Positions 23,985-34,030 of a DNA stretch of 64,000 bases are shown here, piece after piece (the first letter of the stretch is position 1; each line of letters opens with the position of its first letter). Where the stretch lies: assembly GCA_036346225.1 (NCBI GenBank), contig JARFIW010001480.1, forward strand, positions 9,393,001 through 9,457,000, given 5' to 3'. The DNA comes from Platerodrilus igneus. Its lineage: Eukaryota; Arthropoda; Insecta; Coleoptera; Lycidae. The translations under genes and the position numbers were made by a program. Under the pieces are notes generated by a model, which did not search any database, was not told where the DNA came from, and saw only the letters and a list, made by a program, of their open reading frames with translations.

Positions 23985-24486
23985 AAAGTAGAAATCAAAT
24001 TTTGCCCTGTTGGAATTACCAAACGTTAAAGAACATACAAATTTAGTTATTTTTAAAATTTAGGATAGTTTTGCATTTTTTATAGACATGTGGCATATTT
24101 TTGAAAAGGTAATTTTAAGGCGCATAATATTCACCTAATATTCAAAATGGCGGCCATAAGAAAAACAAAAGTTGTGGGCGTTTCCTCGAAAACAAAAGAC
24201 AGTCGAATGATTCTGTTTATGCTAAAATACTCCTTTTAGAAAAGTGTCTTAATAATGTGCAAGTCTTGTGATGGTGCGACTTATGATTCATGTTTTATTA
24301 TCAAAAAACAAAATCCGCCATTTTTAGTTTTCTTCGAATATCTCCAAAACCAGACAACTTACACCAATTTTGTAAACGGATACAAAATTGGCCTGGATTC
24401 CTCCAAATCTTTCCCCATTTAACCCAATTTCTATCTCTTATAATAACTGAAATCACAATGTAGAGACTCGAAATTTGGACACACTG
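23985..24486 (-). repeat. Right terminal inverted repeat, ~500 bp
   Basis: Inverted copy of 21983-22483, ending in ATTTGGACACACTG followed by TA at 24487-24488. Confidence 0.85.
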
Positions 24487-24488
24487 TA

Positions 24489-25339
24489 TACCGGTTGCAC
24501 TTTAAAACTAAAACTATTCATAGACTAAACAGATTAACAGACGCACGGATTCATTTTGCCATTAGGGATCTGATGACAAGTAGTTATATTTTTATTTTGT
24601 GTTTAATAAATTGAGTTGCTTCGAATCATAGTTAACATTTACATTTAGTCCGTACAATAACGTAGATCAGTGACTACCTAAGATAATTCTCGATTGAATC
24701 GAGAATTATGTATTTAATTACAAATATCAGAGGTAGAGTACAAAACAGAAATCTGCAGCCTTCTTTACATTACCCATATATTCTTGTATTCTGTAAAAGA
24801 CATTAGTGATAAGAAACTTTTTCATTGTGTATTTAAATTTATTTAATGGCAGATTTCTGACACTGCAGTGAAGTATAGTACGTTGAAAAATTTCCACCCA
24901 TAGAAGTTGGTGCCATTCCTTGTTTTATTTAATGTATGGTATTGAATTACACTGTTCCGAATGGACCTGCACCTTGAAGAAGTTCTAGATTACTGGAACG
25001 GGTGGAATGGCTTCGGCGTTCCAGTGATCTAAAGACCCAAACTGCAGGTCCAACCAAAGTATTAAGACAGGTCTCCGAAAGAGATCAGCAGCTTTTTCGG
25101 TACTTAGAGTGGCAGAGACCATAGGGGTCGGTATGGCTTTCTAAGACACACAACTGCGATGTAGAAGACATCGGGAAACCACCACATTACCTCCCAAGTA
25201 CACAGCGTACCTAAATTATAATAAAATGATGGCATTCTCTGGGATAAAAGATTTCGCAGTTAAAATAGCCCCCCTCATTCAGATCTGCGGGTGGGGACTA
25301 CTTTGGAGGATGTGATCGGAAAGTTTAAAGGAAGAGCAA
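24489..25339. other. Non-coding; probable LINE 5' region from ~24960
   Basis: Positions 24489-24950 show no recognisable feature. From about 24960 the sequence becomes GC-richer and has no long open frame; its position just before an RTE-type endonuclease suggests that it is the LINE leader. Confidence 0.4.
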
Positions 25340-26240
25340 GGAACATTTTGCGAGTTGAAGTGTGGAATGTCAGAAGTATGAAGCAAGTAGGTAAGCTAGA
25401 CAACTTGAAAATTGAAATGGATAGGTTAGCACTAGACATAGTAGGCATCAGCGAATTTTGCTGACCAGAAACGGGGGATTTTTGGAGTGGAGACTTTAGG
25501 GTAATTCATGCAGTATCAGAGAATAATTCAGGTGTGCGGATAGCTATGCCAAAAAAGATAGGACAACATGTAGAAAACTTCTTACAAAAGAATGAAAGAG
25601 CACTTATGATTATATTAGAATCTAAACCGGTTAATATAGTAATAATACAATAATACATGCTCACCTTTAGCTACAGTAAGAAAGAGGTAGAAGCGATCTA
25701 CAAAAATAGAAAAGATATACTGAGATACGTTAAAGGAGATGAAAATTTAATAATTATGGCAGATTTTAATGCAGTGGTAGGTAAGAGTAGGGAAGGAGTG
25801 GTAGTAGGTTTATTTGGTTTTAGGCACAAGAAATGACGGGACAGGACAAGAACAATTTAACCATCACAAACACATTATTTCAACATCATGCTAGAAGACG
25901 ATACATATGGAAGGTGCCAGGAGATGTAGGAAGATATCAAACAGCTTAAATTCTTGTTAGACAACGGTTTAGCAATCAAGTAAAATACTGTAGAAGCTAC
26001 CCAGAAGCAGATATAGACACTGACCACAACATCGTAATTTTGAAGGCCGCTCTTAAATTTAAAAAATTGAAAAAACCAACGGAAGAAAGGCACTTTGACT
26101 TTGAGCAACTAAAAGATAAAGATGTCCACGAAAGATTTGAAAAAAAAGTCAAATGAATTGCTGAAAGGTATCTGGAAAATTTCTGATACTAAGGAAGTAA
26201 AAACAGAATGGAATAACATTAAATCCAGCTTAGATATGGC
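25340..26240 (+). pseudogene. RTE-like LINE endonuclease domain, decayed
   Basis: An apurinic/apyrimidinic-type endonuclease, the 5' domain of RTE-like (CFDP2-related) non-LTR retrotransposon pol. Peptides in order and in shifting frames: VWNVRSMKQVGKLDNLKIEM, RLALDIVGISE, VKGDENLIIMADFNAVVGK (catalytic Asp-Phe-Asn box), a GRYTWKMPGD equivalent, and DTDHNIVILKAALKFKKLKK (the DH box). Several stops and frameshifts are present. The RT part is absent here; matching C-terminal pieces lie at 30850-31457. Confidence 0.75.
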
Positions 26241-26242
26241 TT

Positions 26243-26273
26243 AGAAATAAAACATTCTTTATGTTTTATTTCT
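26243..26273. repeat. 13 bp perfect hairpin
   Basis: AGAAATAAAACAT, loop TCTTT, then its exact complement. It sits at the edge of the LINE endonuclease fragment and may mark a 3' junction. Confidence 0.7.
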
Positions 26274-27827
26274 GGTAACATTAGTTTTCGGAAGATTAGT
26301 TGGTTATTGTTACTTTATGTAGTTAAGTCTTATACTATAGAAATTAGAAATTTTAAGACTTTAAAATTATTTAAATGTTTGGAGTCTTAATTGTGAGCAT
26401 TTGTAAAATAAACTGGTTTTGAATGTAACATAAAACAAAGATACTATACAGCGTTATGTATTATATGCAAACATTTTGGAATAAAAATCATCGGTACGTA
26501 AAGCAATATAGGTATATTTCAATTTGTAAGTACTATCAAGGATATTGCTGGTGATCCATTTAGCAATCAATTTGCTCTGAGCTCGCTTTAAACAATAACT
26601 CCACCTACTTTTATTGTGCAAATCATATCATAACTGTAGTACGACACATCCTGAACACTATTGTGCAGAATAAATACTTCTCCTTATGTGTTTGAATGAT
26701 TTATATCCGGATTTGCACCCAGGAACAAAACAACACTTCATATTTTATATCTATAGATAAGTTATAGGCTGCAAGTTTTACACACTATTGGCTATCACAA
26801 TTAAAAAGTACCATATATGATGAATTTGTAACGGGCATTTTTATAGTTTAACCTTTTTACACTACTCAATTGGTAAACACATTTCTGCAACTACTATCTC
26901 TAGGTTTTATATTTATTAACTCGTGGGTATTACTTTAAAAGTAGATAAATTAAAGTTTGATTTTCATTAATAAATAAAGTGCAATGAATTGTAAATAGGA
27001 TTATTCGTACTTATTGAAAATGATAAACCGCTGTAATTAATGAGTAGATATGATTGCTGCATTCATATAAATGTTGTTCCTTATGTGGATATACAAGTCT
27101 AGATAAGAGTCGATAAGCGGTTGTAATAGCAAGCAATTGTAGTTTGTGGCTCGTTCCGATAGATTGTTTACGTTGAGAAGACTGTTTGCTGTTTTGCTTT
27201 GAAACGAATGAATATAGATGAGCGGTTGTTAGTTTTTCGTGCTTGGTTCCTATCTATATTAACTACGTTAAAAATACTGTTTGATTTGAAGATAGTGAGA
27301 ATTAATGCATGATAAATTTTCGGGTTGTTCATTAACAAGCACGACACGGTTTTTAGTTGTTTTCTTGTGAAATAAAGTATGGTTTTATAGGCGAACGTGT
27401 TTGGTCGACGCACGTGGGTTTTAAGGACATTTGGACAGACGGTTTGATTGATTACGCGTGCTTTACTAATTGTGTTTTTAGTTGAGTTTCTCTTGAAATA
27501 AAAGTTGTAGAACTTGCTTGCTAAACTTGACCGATTCTTCTTAGGAGTAATGTGCGTGCGGTCTAGTGTAGTGGTCCCTTCTGTTTATCAGGGTAAGTGC
27601 AATAAACTTGTACAGAATTTTTAAAGGAGCCACTTTAGTCAGGTTTTAAAACTCCCTAAAACATTTGCAAAACGAAATTGCAGAAGTGTTTAACTCATTT
27701 CGTATTAATGATATGTTAAATTTACTTTGCATTTAATAAGTAAATAAACTATGAACGTACATTCTTTTTTTTAAAGACAAGATTGGGAAAGTCATCGTGC
27801 TTTTAAATGTTTCACCGTATTCAAACA
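26274..27827. other. AT-rich non-coding; upstream of commissureless-like exon
   Basis: About 1.55 kb without a recognisable coding frame, repeat end or RNA gene. The last part may be an intron or 5' UTR: a TTTTTTTTAAAG acceptor-like run ends near 27777. Confidence 0.35.
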
Positions 27828-28146
27828 ATGCCTGTACCAACTGAAATTAGCTTCAGAAGTTGACGAGTTCTTTCTGCTGAAGCAGATCCATATCTGGAAA
27901 ATTCTTGACGGATGTTTGGATCGAATTATACTAACTTTAATTGTTCTTAGTTGCGTGTGTTGCATGTGTTCCTGTCTGTTGTACCACAACTTCCACCCCC
28001 GCGAATAGACTGTGAATCTTTGCCAAGCTACACCAGGGCATCCGGCTTACCAAGTTTCAAGTGGATAATGGGATGGAACCACGGACACCCCCATACTCCA
28101 CCAGCTCCAACTGCAAGCCTATCAGTAGCCGAACTGGTACAATTCT

Positions 28147-28477
28147 TCTTAATCTTCTTTGGGAATGAAACCACTCATAGTTTTTAAAATCTATTTTATT
28201 TACGTTTCGATCCATGACCTAGGATCGTTTTCAAAATAATAAAAACTTCAAGTTTGACGTTTATGACATAAATTGAAGGTTACTTTGATTTATTGATGTT
28301 TGAAATATTTGGTTTGAGTACACTAAGCAAAAATTTTTAAAGTGTAAAAGAATAATTGCCTTCAATTTGTGTTGCGACCTGGGATCGACTTTCCTATGGT
28401 AGCCAATACGCTTAACGTGAAATCAGCTGATTAATTTTTATTGGTGAATTTTATATAAATTCAATAATTTGGGAAAT
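28147..28477. repeat. Inverted flanking repeat, left arm
   Basis: Reverse complement of 29353-29683 with few mismatches. On the minus strand it follows the endonuclease, so it is the 3' terminal repeat of the Penelope-like element. Confidence 0.85.
28201..28240 (-). ncRNA. Degenerate hammerhead-like motif in the terminal repeat
   Basis: The minus strand reads TTGAAAA, a 6 bp stem CGATCC/GGATCG with loop TAGGTCAT, then GAAACGT. Penelope terminal repeats are known to carry hammerhead ribozymes with a CTGATGA core, stem II and GAAA. Here the GAAA core and stem II are present but the first core box is degenerate, so activity is doubtful. The same motif is present in the other arm (about 29597-29628). 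Confidence 0.3.
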
Positions 28478-28769
28478 ATTTTTTAACATGTTTCTATTTA
28501 TACAATTGAGAGATTTCTGATTTTATGTCTTATTTTACCGAGATTCAGTGAAGGGGGTTAAGCAACCTGTGGCTACCAAGATCCCCAACATTTATAATTT
28601 GCCGAAATAATGGTTTTCTAGTTAATATGCTTATTGTTATGTAATTAGTTATTGTATGTATAAATAGAAATCATGTATGTAGGCTGTATTTCATGTTAAT
28701 ATCGCAAGGAAAACCCAGGAAAAACTTGCAATGCTACCTAGATATTGTGGGCATTTGATCTTCATTTGT

Positions 28770-29250
28770 TATTTCTTTTGTTATTTCTTTTAGTAATGGA
28801 ATCCATTGTTTACTGAAAGTCACGGATTCGTTTGCAACGCAGTTATTTTTATGTAGGGTTATATAGGCAGCTTCTTTGATTTTGCGTTTTGGTTGTTTTC
28901 TTCTTTGTCGATAATTTTGCGTCTTCCCATTTTATTTTATGACTGAGTCCCATGCATGTTGGCAAATCATGGATTTTCAAATTTTCTATTTTTATATATG
29001 ATTTATGTTCTCTTAATCGAACTTCAAATGGTCTGGAAGTTTCTCCTATATAAAACTTATTACATTCGCACGGTATTTTGTAGATACAGTTTTTGAATTT
29101 TGTATTGCATTTTGGGTTTTGTTTTTGTTAATTGTGCTCTTAGTGTATTGTTGGTTCTAAATACTGTTTTAATTCTAAATTTGTTTCCTATTCTTTGAAT
29201 TTTTCGGAGAATCCATTTTGTGGTGTGTATCGTTGTTTTTGTTTTCTTTT
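28770..29250 (-). pseudogene. Penelope RT C terminus plus GIY-YIG endonuclease
   Basis: Minus-strand peptides in order: TTKWILRKIQRIGNKFRIKT and FRTNNTLRAQLTKTKP (end of Penelope RT), then CNTKFKNCIYKIPCECNKFY and IGETSRPFEVRLREH (GIY-YIG core, with the IY and YIG equivalents and the catalytic Arg). Next come LSHKIKWEDAK and, after a frameshift, RKIKEAAYITLHKNNCVANE and FSKQWIPLLKE (the usual C-terminal extension). The endonuclease nicks target DNA for target-primed reverse transcription. At least two frame changes and the missing RT core make it inactive. Confidence 0.75.
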
Positions 29251-29352
29251 TCTTTATTTTTAGGGTTTTTATTCATTTCTTTCTCTATTATTCTTTTAGG
29301 ATATTTGTTTTCTATTAGTGTATATCTGATTAGGTCTTTCTCTTTCTTTAAA

Positions 29353-29683
29353 ATTTCCCAAATTATTGAATTTATATAAAATTCACCAATAAAAATTAAT
29401 CAGCTGATTTCACGTTAAGCGTATTGGCTACCATAGGAAAGTCGATCCCAGGTCGCAACACAAATTGAAGGCAATTATTCTTTTACACTTTAAAAATTTT
29501 TGCTTAGTGTACTCAAACCAAATATTTCAAACATCAATAAATCAAAGTAACCTTCAATTTATGTCATAAACGTCAAACTTGAAGTTTTTATTATTTTGAA
29601 AACGATCCTAGGTCATGGATCGAAACGTAAATAAAATAGATTTTAAAAACTATGAGTGGTTTCATTCCCAAAGAAGATTAAGA
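29353..29683. repeat. Inverted flanking repeat, right arm
   Basis: Reverse complement of 28147-28477. A further 38 bp (29684-29721) without a partner separates it from the right target duplication. Confidence 0.85.
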
Positions 29684-29771
29684 AGAATGCTAAACAAACC
29701 ACAACAAACATACAGGGAGTATGGTACAATTCTATAGAAACTCTTCCTGTGCTCCTGGTTGTGTAAGTTGA

Positions 29772-30639
29772 GCTATTTCATACTTGTTATTACTGTAAAT
29801 ATCTATCCATTTGTTTTGCAATATTCTTCGTCGTACTGATACCTTTTACAATAGACGTGCCTGCTATTAAGAAAAAAAAAGAAAGAAAAAAAAACAATCA
29901 ATACTACTGAATTGCTCATATCAATTGTGACTTACCTATTTATCTTTTGTTAACTTTTTGTCTGATTTATGTTTAATTGGTGTGTGAGGAAATGTTTCTG
30001 CTACTCCCCAATATTACCTCACTTTGTATTAAATATTTTTGTATTGCTTTTACTGTTGTTATATTATATAGTTTATCTAAACAGTTTTTATTTACATTCT
30101 ACAAAGTACTGAATAATTTAGACTTTTCATTACTGCTATACTTATTCTTTTTTTTTCAGGTTTGCTTAACTATTTTTCTTGCAGGTATTGTTACTAACTC
30201 CTTACCGACGCATACATCATAGGTCAGTCTGCTTTCTACAACCCCCCCTACTCTCCGATTGAGCCGGGTCATTTCTTTGACTTTCTTTGTGTTACGTAGC
30301 ATAAATTTGGCGCCTAACGTGGCTGCCACGAAAAATAACGTAACAATCTTAGTCTAATTAGACCTCACAATTTTATAAAAATGCGATTACGCTACTAATA
30401 CGCCATAAGATACAATAGAAAATTGACCCCACTTTTCTCTAGTGGCAATATTATTGACTAGAAATTATTTGTCACAGTTTTATAGTATTGCAAGGATAGG
30501 AAGATTAACGTCCCAAGTAGAGGGGGTTCATAGCCTTACCATAACATATAATTTAACACTTTTCCTTTTTTGGAGGAGATAACCAGGTAATATTTCATTT
30601 CCTTATAAATGGGAATCGTATAAACATGTTGGAGTTCTT
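29772..30639. other. Non-coding AT-rich region
   Basis: Nothing recognisable apart from a purine run near 29870-29900 and low-complexity T-rich stretches. A weak open frame at 29977-30222 is hydrophobic by composition only and is not supported as a gene. Confidence 0.4.
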
Positions 30640-30820
30640 TAACAAGTCAGGTTGCTCATATGTATGTAGAGCCAGGTAAATAGGAAAAAGATTGAAGAGT
30701 ATAGGAAGACCTAGACCAAGCTATATTAGTCAAATTATTAGAAATTTAGGTTATGACGGGTATGTAGAACTTTTTAGATTAGCACAGAATAGAAAAGAAG
30801 TTAGAGCTGCGTTAAACTGA
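30640..30820 (+). pseudogene. LINE C-terminal fragment
   Basis: Peptide IGRPRPSYISQIIRNLGYDG followed by VELFRLAQNRKEVRAALN and a stop. This is the form of the extreme C terminus of a non-LTR retrotransposon polyprotein, and it may be a separate tail joined to the fragment that follows. Confidence 0.5.
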
Positions 30821-30849
30821 CCTTAAGTAAGGTCAAAAACAAAACAAAA

Positions 30850-31457
30850 TGAAGAAGCCAAATAACGCAAGATGGGAAGAGCACAAACGATATAAAACAA
30901 AGATTAGCACAAGGTCGTGCAACATTTAACAAGAAAAAGGAATTACTGCGTTCAAAGACAACAAACATAGAAACAAGGAAAAGATTGCTTAAAACATATG
31001 TGTGGAGCACAGCACTGTATGGCTGTGATGCCTGGACAGTAGGAGAAGTGGACAGGAAAAAAGTAGAAGCCTATAAAAGTGGTGCTACAGACATATGATG
31101 AAGATATCATGGACAGACAAAGTTAAGAACACAGAGGTACTAGAAATGTTAGGGAGGGAAAGAAATATGTGGAAAACAGTAAAATATAGCAGAGATAGGA
31201 TGATAGGCCACATACTAACGCATGAGTGAATAGTGCGGAATGTACTAGAAGCAGAGATAGGAAAAAAGAGAGGTAGATGTAGATCTAGGTTAGACTATTG
31301 CACACAAATAGTGAAAGATGTAGATTGTGGGAATTTCAGGGAAATGTGCAGCCTAGTTCAGAATAGAAATCAATGGAGGTACACGTCCAATCAATTCCAA
31401 GATGGAAAACCAAAGACGAAAAAAATAACTGTACTTAAACCTGGTGATTATTATTAA
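30850..31457 (+). pseudogene. RTE-like LINE pol C-terminal domain
   Basis: Peptides RLAQGRATFNKKKELL, TRKRLLKTYVWSTALYGCDA, WCYRHMMKISWTDKVKNTEV, RDRMIGHILTHE, EIGKKRGRCRSRLDY and FREMCSLVQNRNQWRYTSN run in order, with a frame change near 31075 and a stop near 31229. This is the conserved region after the RT thumb in RTE-like LINEs, probably from the same family as the endonuclease at 25340-26240. A second, interrupted copy of the same segment lies at 37715-43800. Confidence 0.7.
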
Positions 31458-31464
31458 CAACTAC

Positions 31465-33805
31465 AGATATTGGTTTTCCAATACTCTCAACTAATGTTAA
31501 TTATGTGAAAGGATTTACTAGAAAGTTATTGACTCGGCAAATGTCTAACTGTGTTGGAGGATCCTTGATAGCCACAGTGTTCGGTCTCTTTGTCGCACGT
31601 TGGTGGTTAATTTTAAGTTACTTCAAATTCGTAGTTGTAAATCTAATTGTAAAACTGTCATCCCTTGTTCCCTTATATCCTGCCATAAAAATTCCTTGTG
31701 CATGTGTGAATAAGTTGGACAGAGTAGTGAACAAATACTTTCTTATGGATATCGAAGCAGAACAGTCGTCGGTTTTTCGTTCGGTACCGTAAGTTAGTCA
31801 AGTGCCGCAGACTTTATTTGTTAAACTCCTAAAAAACACAGTGCAAGTGCAACATAACACAGACTCAATTTCACATACAGTCCACTTGGTTGAAGGAATA
31901 GGAACTGCAGCTTAGAACAACAAAAAAACCGCGTAGGTAAGTCGATGTATAAATTTATAAGACCCCCCGCGCGTAAACACACAGGTTACTTAACTTCCTT
32001 CACATACCACCGAATCTTGGTGAAATACGGCATAGAATTAGGAAACAACATAAGGGAAACCGTGCAGTTAATTTACAAAGGATATGCTTACAATGAAATT
32101 ATTAAATATATACCATGTTTCTGAAATTATTGCATTTTATGACGCAATATAAATGTCACTTTAATTGACAGTAGTGCTGTTGACATGAATTATATTATAT
32201 GAAATGCCTGTGTGCCTCCTTTTATTTATATGGAAGTGTCTGTATATACTAGTATGTGTATATGGTGTAGTTTGAAGATGCATTGAGGGTTGCGTCATTT
32301 TAAGTGGGAATTGTACTGTTAGATGGTATTTTAAAATTTAATAGATATGAATACATTGTACTTAAATTATTGATATCAGTTTTCTTGTTCATACTTGTCG
32401 GATTATTAAGCCTCCACAATAGTTTAAACTTCGTTATTTACAAAAATATTCGCTTTATAACTCAAAATTATGACCGTGATCATCTTCTACAAGAAATGTG
32501 TATGATGATAAATTTCCCATCGGATTAAAAACTAATGTAGAGTAATTTGTTTAAAATCTCTCTTAAGATCTTTTATGACTAATTAGAGAACAATTTAAAA
32601 AAATATATGCAATGAGAAATAATTAACATCTCTTAAGATCCATTAATGATTATATTTACATCATGCTTAGATCTGAATATGATATAAAAAATTTATTAAA
32701 TACAGCAATTGTAATTTTTTATATAACATTATAACTTGACATAAATTCCATCTTCAGCTAAGATAACATAAGAAAATTTAAATTAGAAATTGTAATTATC
32801 TGTAACATGAAGAGAATAATCTTTAATTTAACAGACCTTCTTCAGACATTTTATTAAATTACTAACATAACAATTTATTTAGAAAGTAGCCTTATGATTA
32901 AATTTGATATAAACGCAAATCTTATCTAGATGCAATTGATGATCTGTTTCATATTTAATGTATAATTACTTTTTCTTTCAGAGGTAATATTGCATAAATG
33001 TGCTTTACGTGCATATAATCGTTACTAAAGTTCCTACATTCTCTTTAGTGACGGTGTCTTGCTTATGTTAACTCTTTGAGGTTAGTGGCGCCTGACATTT
33101 GCGTATTTATAGACCCCCTGTTAGTCTCATCCCGTTGAAGTTTGAGTTCAGAGTATGTTCAGAAGTGTTTAGAAGTACTTTTGTTAATATGGAAAAACTA
33201 CATCTATTGTTAACGTCTGAGAGAAATTTAGATGGTTCTGTACTTATTTTGCAACGCCCTAATCAACATCTTTAATATGTTACTCCACCTAACATCTATA
33301 GAAATAGGAACAAATAAATGTAAAAGTACATAGTTTAACAATTTACTTGTTTGATGTTGGTGTAGCATTTGAAGATTAATGGCAGCATTTATTTTCTATA
33401 AAAAATCTTTTCTGGAGAGGATAAATATCAAACTAGGACAAAAGTTTTAAAGACAGTGTTTTCTACATATGCTAGAATTTTGACTAACAAAATCGGTATG
33501 AACATACGTGAAATTAATATGAGATTTTAATAATTGTTCACTCCGTTGTTAATTATTTAATCAAAAAACACCCAAGTTTTTTTGTTATGGATACATTTGA
33601 TAAAATTACTGATTGGCAAAATTGCTTCGTTATTAAGGGAAGCTTAATCGATACAAAGATCTCGTGTTTTTACTATTGGAAATTGAAAACTTGAAGTACT
33701 ATACAATATTTTCGGTAAGGTTGATTATTCAATATTTCATCTATCTTCTACATTGTTGTATGTCAAGCTAAGGTGATTGCATTATTGCAGACCTCTTCAC
33801 AGGAT
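31465..33805. other. Non-coding AT-rich region
   Basis: About 2.3 kb with no recognisable gene, repeat end or RNA. An open frame at 31505-31792 has no family resemblance. A TATTTATA with downstream GC-rich sequence at 33100-33150 is a weak promoter candidate with no gene behind it. Confidence 0.35.
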
Positions 33806-34030
33806 TTAACCTTTAACCGGATACATGGTGTTTAAGAGACTACCCATGATAAATAACAAACATTATTTCTGGAATGGAACCACTTACAAACTAACCTTTC
33901 CACCAAATCTACACACTATTTGTGCACTTTCAATCACCCCATTTACAAGAGTTTATTTAGCAATTTGCAGGAACTAGTAAAGAAATTTAGTTCTTGATAG
34001 TCTGTTAGTTGATACGTGTTTGTTTGCGTT

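Larger units (their letters stand above)
21983..24486 (+). mobile_element. Mariner-type transposon, copy 2, complete ends
   Basis: A 2.5 kb element with long terminal inverted repeats (21983-22483 and 23985-24486) starting CAGTGTGTCCAAATTT and flanked by TA on each side, the Tc1/mariner target. It encodes one transposase on the plus strand. A short (CTA)n run lies at about 23961-23978, just inside the right repeat. Terminal repeats of about 500 bp are long for this superfamily. Confidence 0.85.
28147..29721 (-). mobile_element. Penelope-like retroelement fragment with inverted flanking repeats
   Basis: A 1.58 kb insertion with an exact 12 bp target duplication TGGTACAATTCT at 28135-28146 and 29722-29733. 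Inverted repeats of about 330 bp (28147-28477 and 29353-29683) flank the interior. On the minus strand the interior encodes the last part of a Penelope reverse transcriptase and its GIY-YIG endonuclease. Penelope-like elements are known for terminal repeats in direct or inverted orientation and target duplications of variable length. The element is 5' truncated. Confidence 0.8.
27828..29771 (+). pseudogene. comm: Commissureless-like exon, split by a Penelope-like insertion
   Basis: Commissureless is a small insect membrane protein that diverts Robo receptors to endosomes in commissural axons. The frame from the ATG at 27828 reads MPVPTEISFR. One frame later it reads VDEFFLLKQIHIWKILDG, then a transmembrane segment RIILTLIVLSCVCCMCSCLL. 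One frame later again it reads DCESLPSYTRASGLPSF with the LPSY sorting motif, then SLSVAELVQF. At 28146 the frame runs into a transposon (28147-29721). Skipping the insert and one target copy, the frame continues YRNSSCAPGCVS to a stop at 29769-29771. As written the protein would instead end about 14 residues inside the insert. The two frame changes compensate; one extra C in the CCCCC run near 28000 repairs the second, so they may be read errors. Family assignment rests on the TM plus LPSY layout. Confidence 0.45.

Noticed and set aside
29977..30222. Hydrophobic 81-codon open frame
   Set aside because: T-rich sequence gives hydrophobic codons by composition; no start context or homology.
31505..31792. 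95-codon open frame considered as the missing TMX1 transmembrane exon
   Set aside because: The hydrophobic part does not match the TMX1 juxtamembrane pattern and splice sites are lacking.
33100..33160. TATTTATA with a downstream GC-rich patch as a core promoter
   Set aside because: No gene or transcript-like structure follows.
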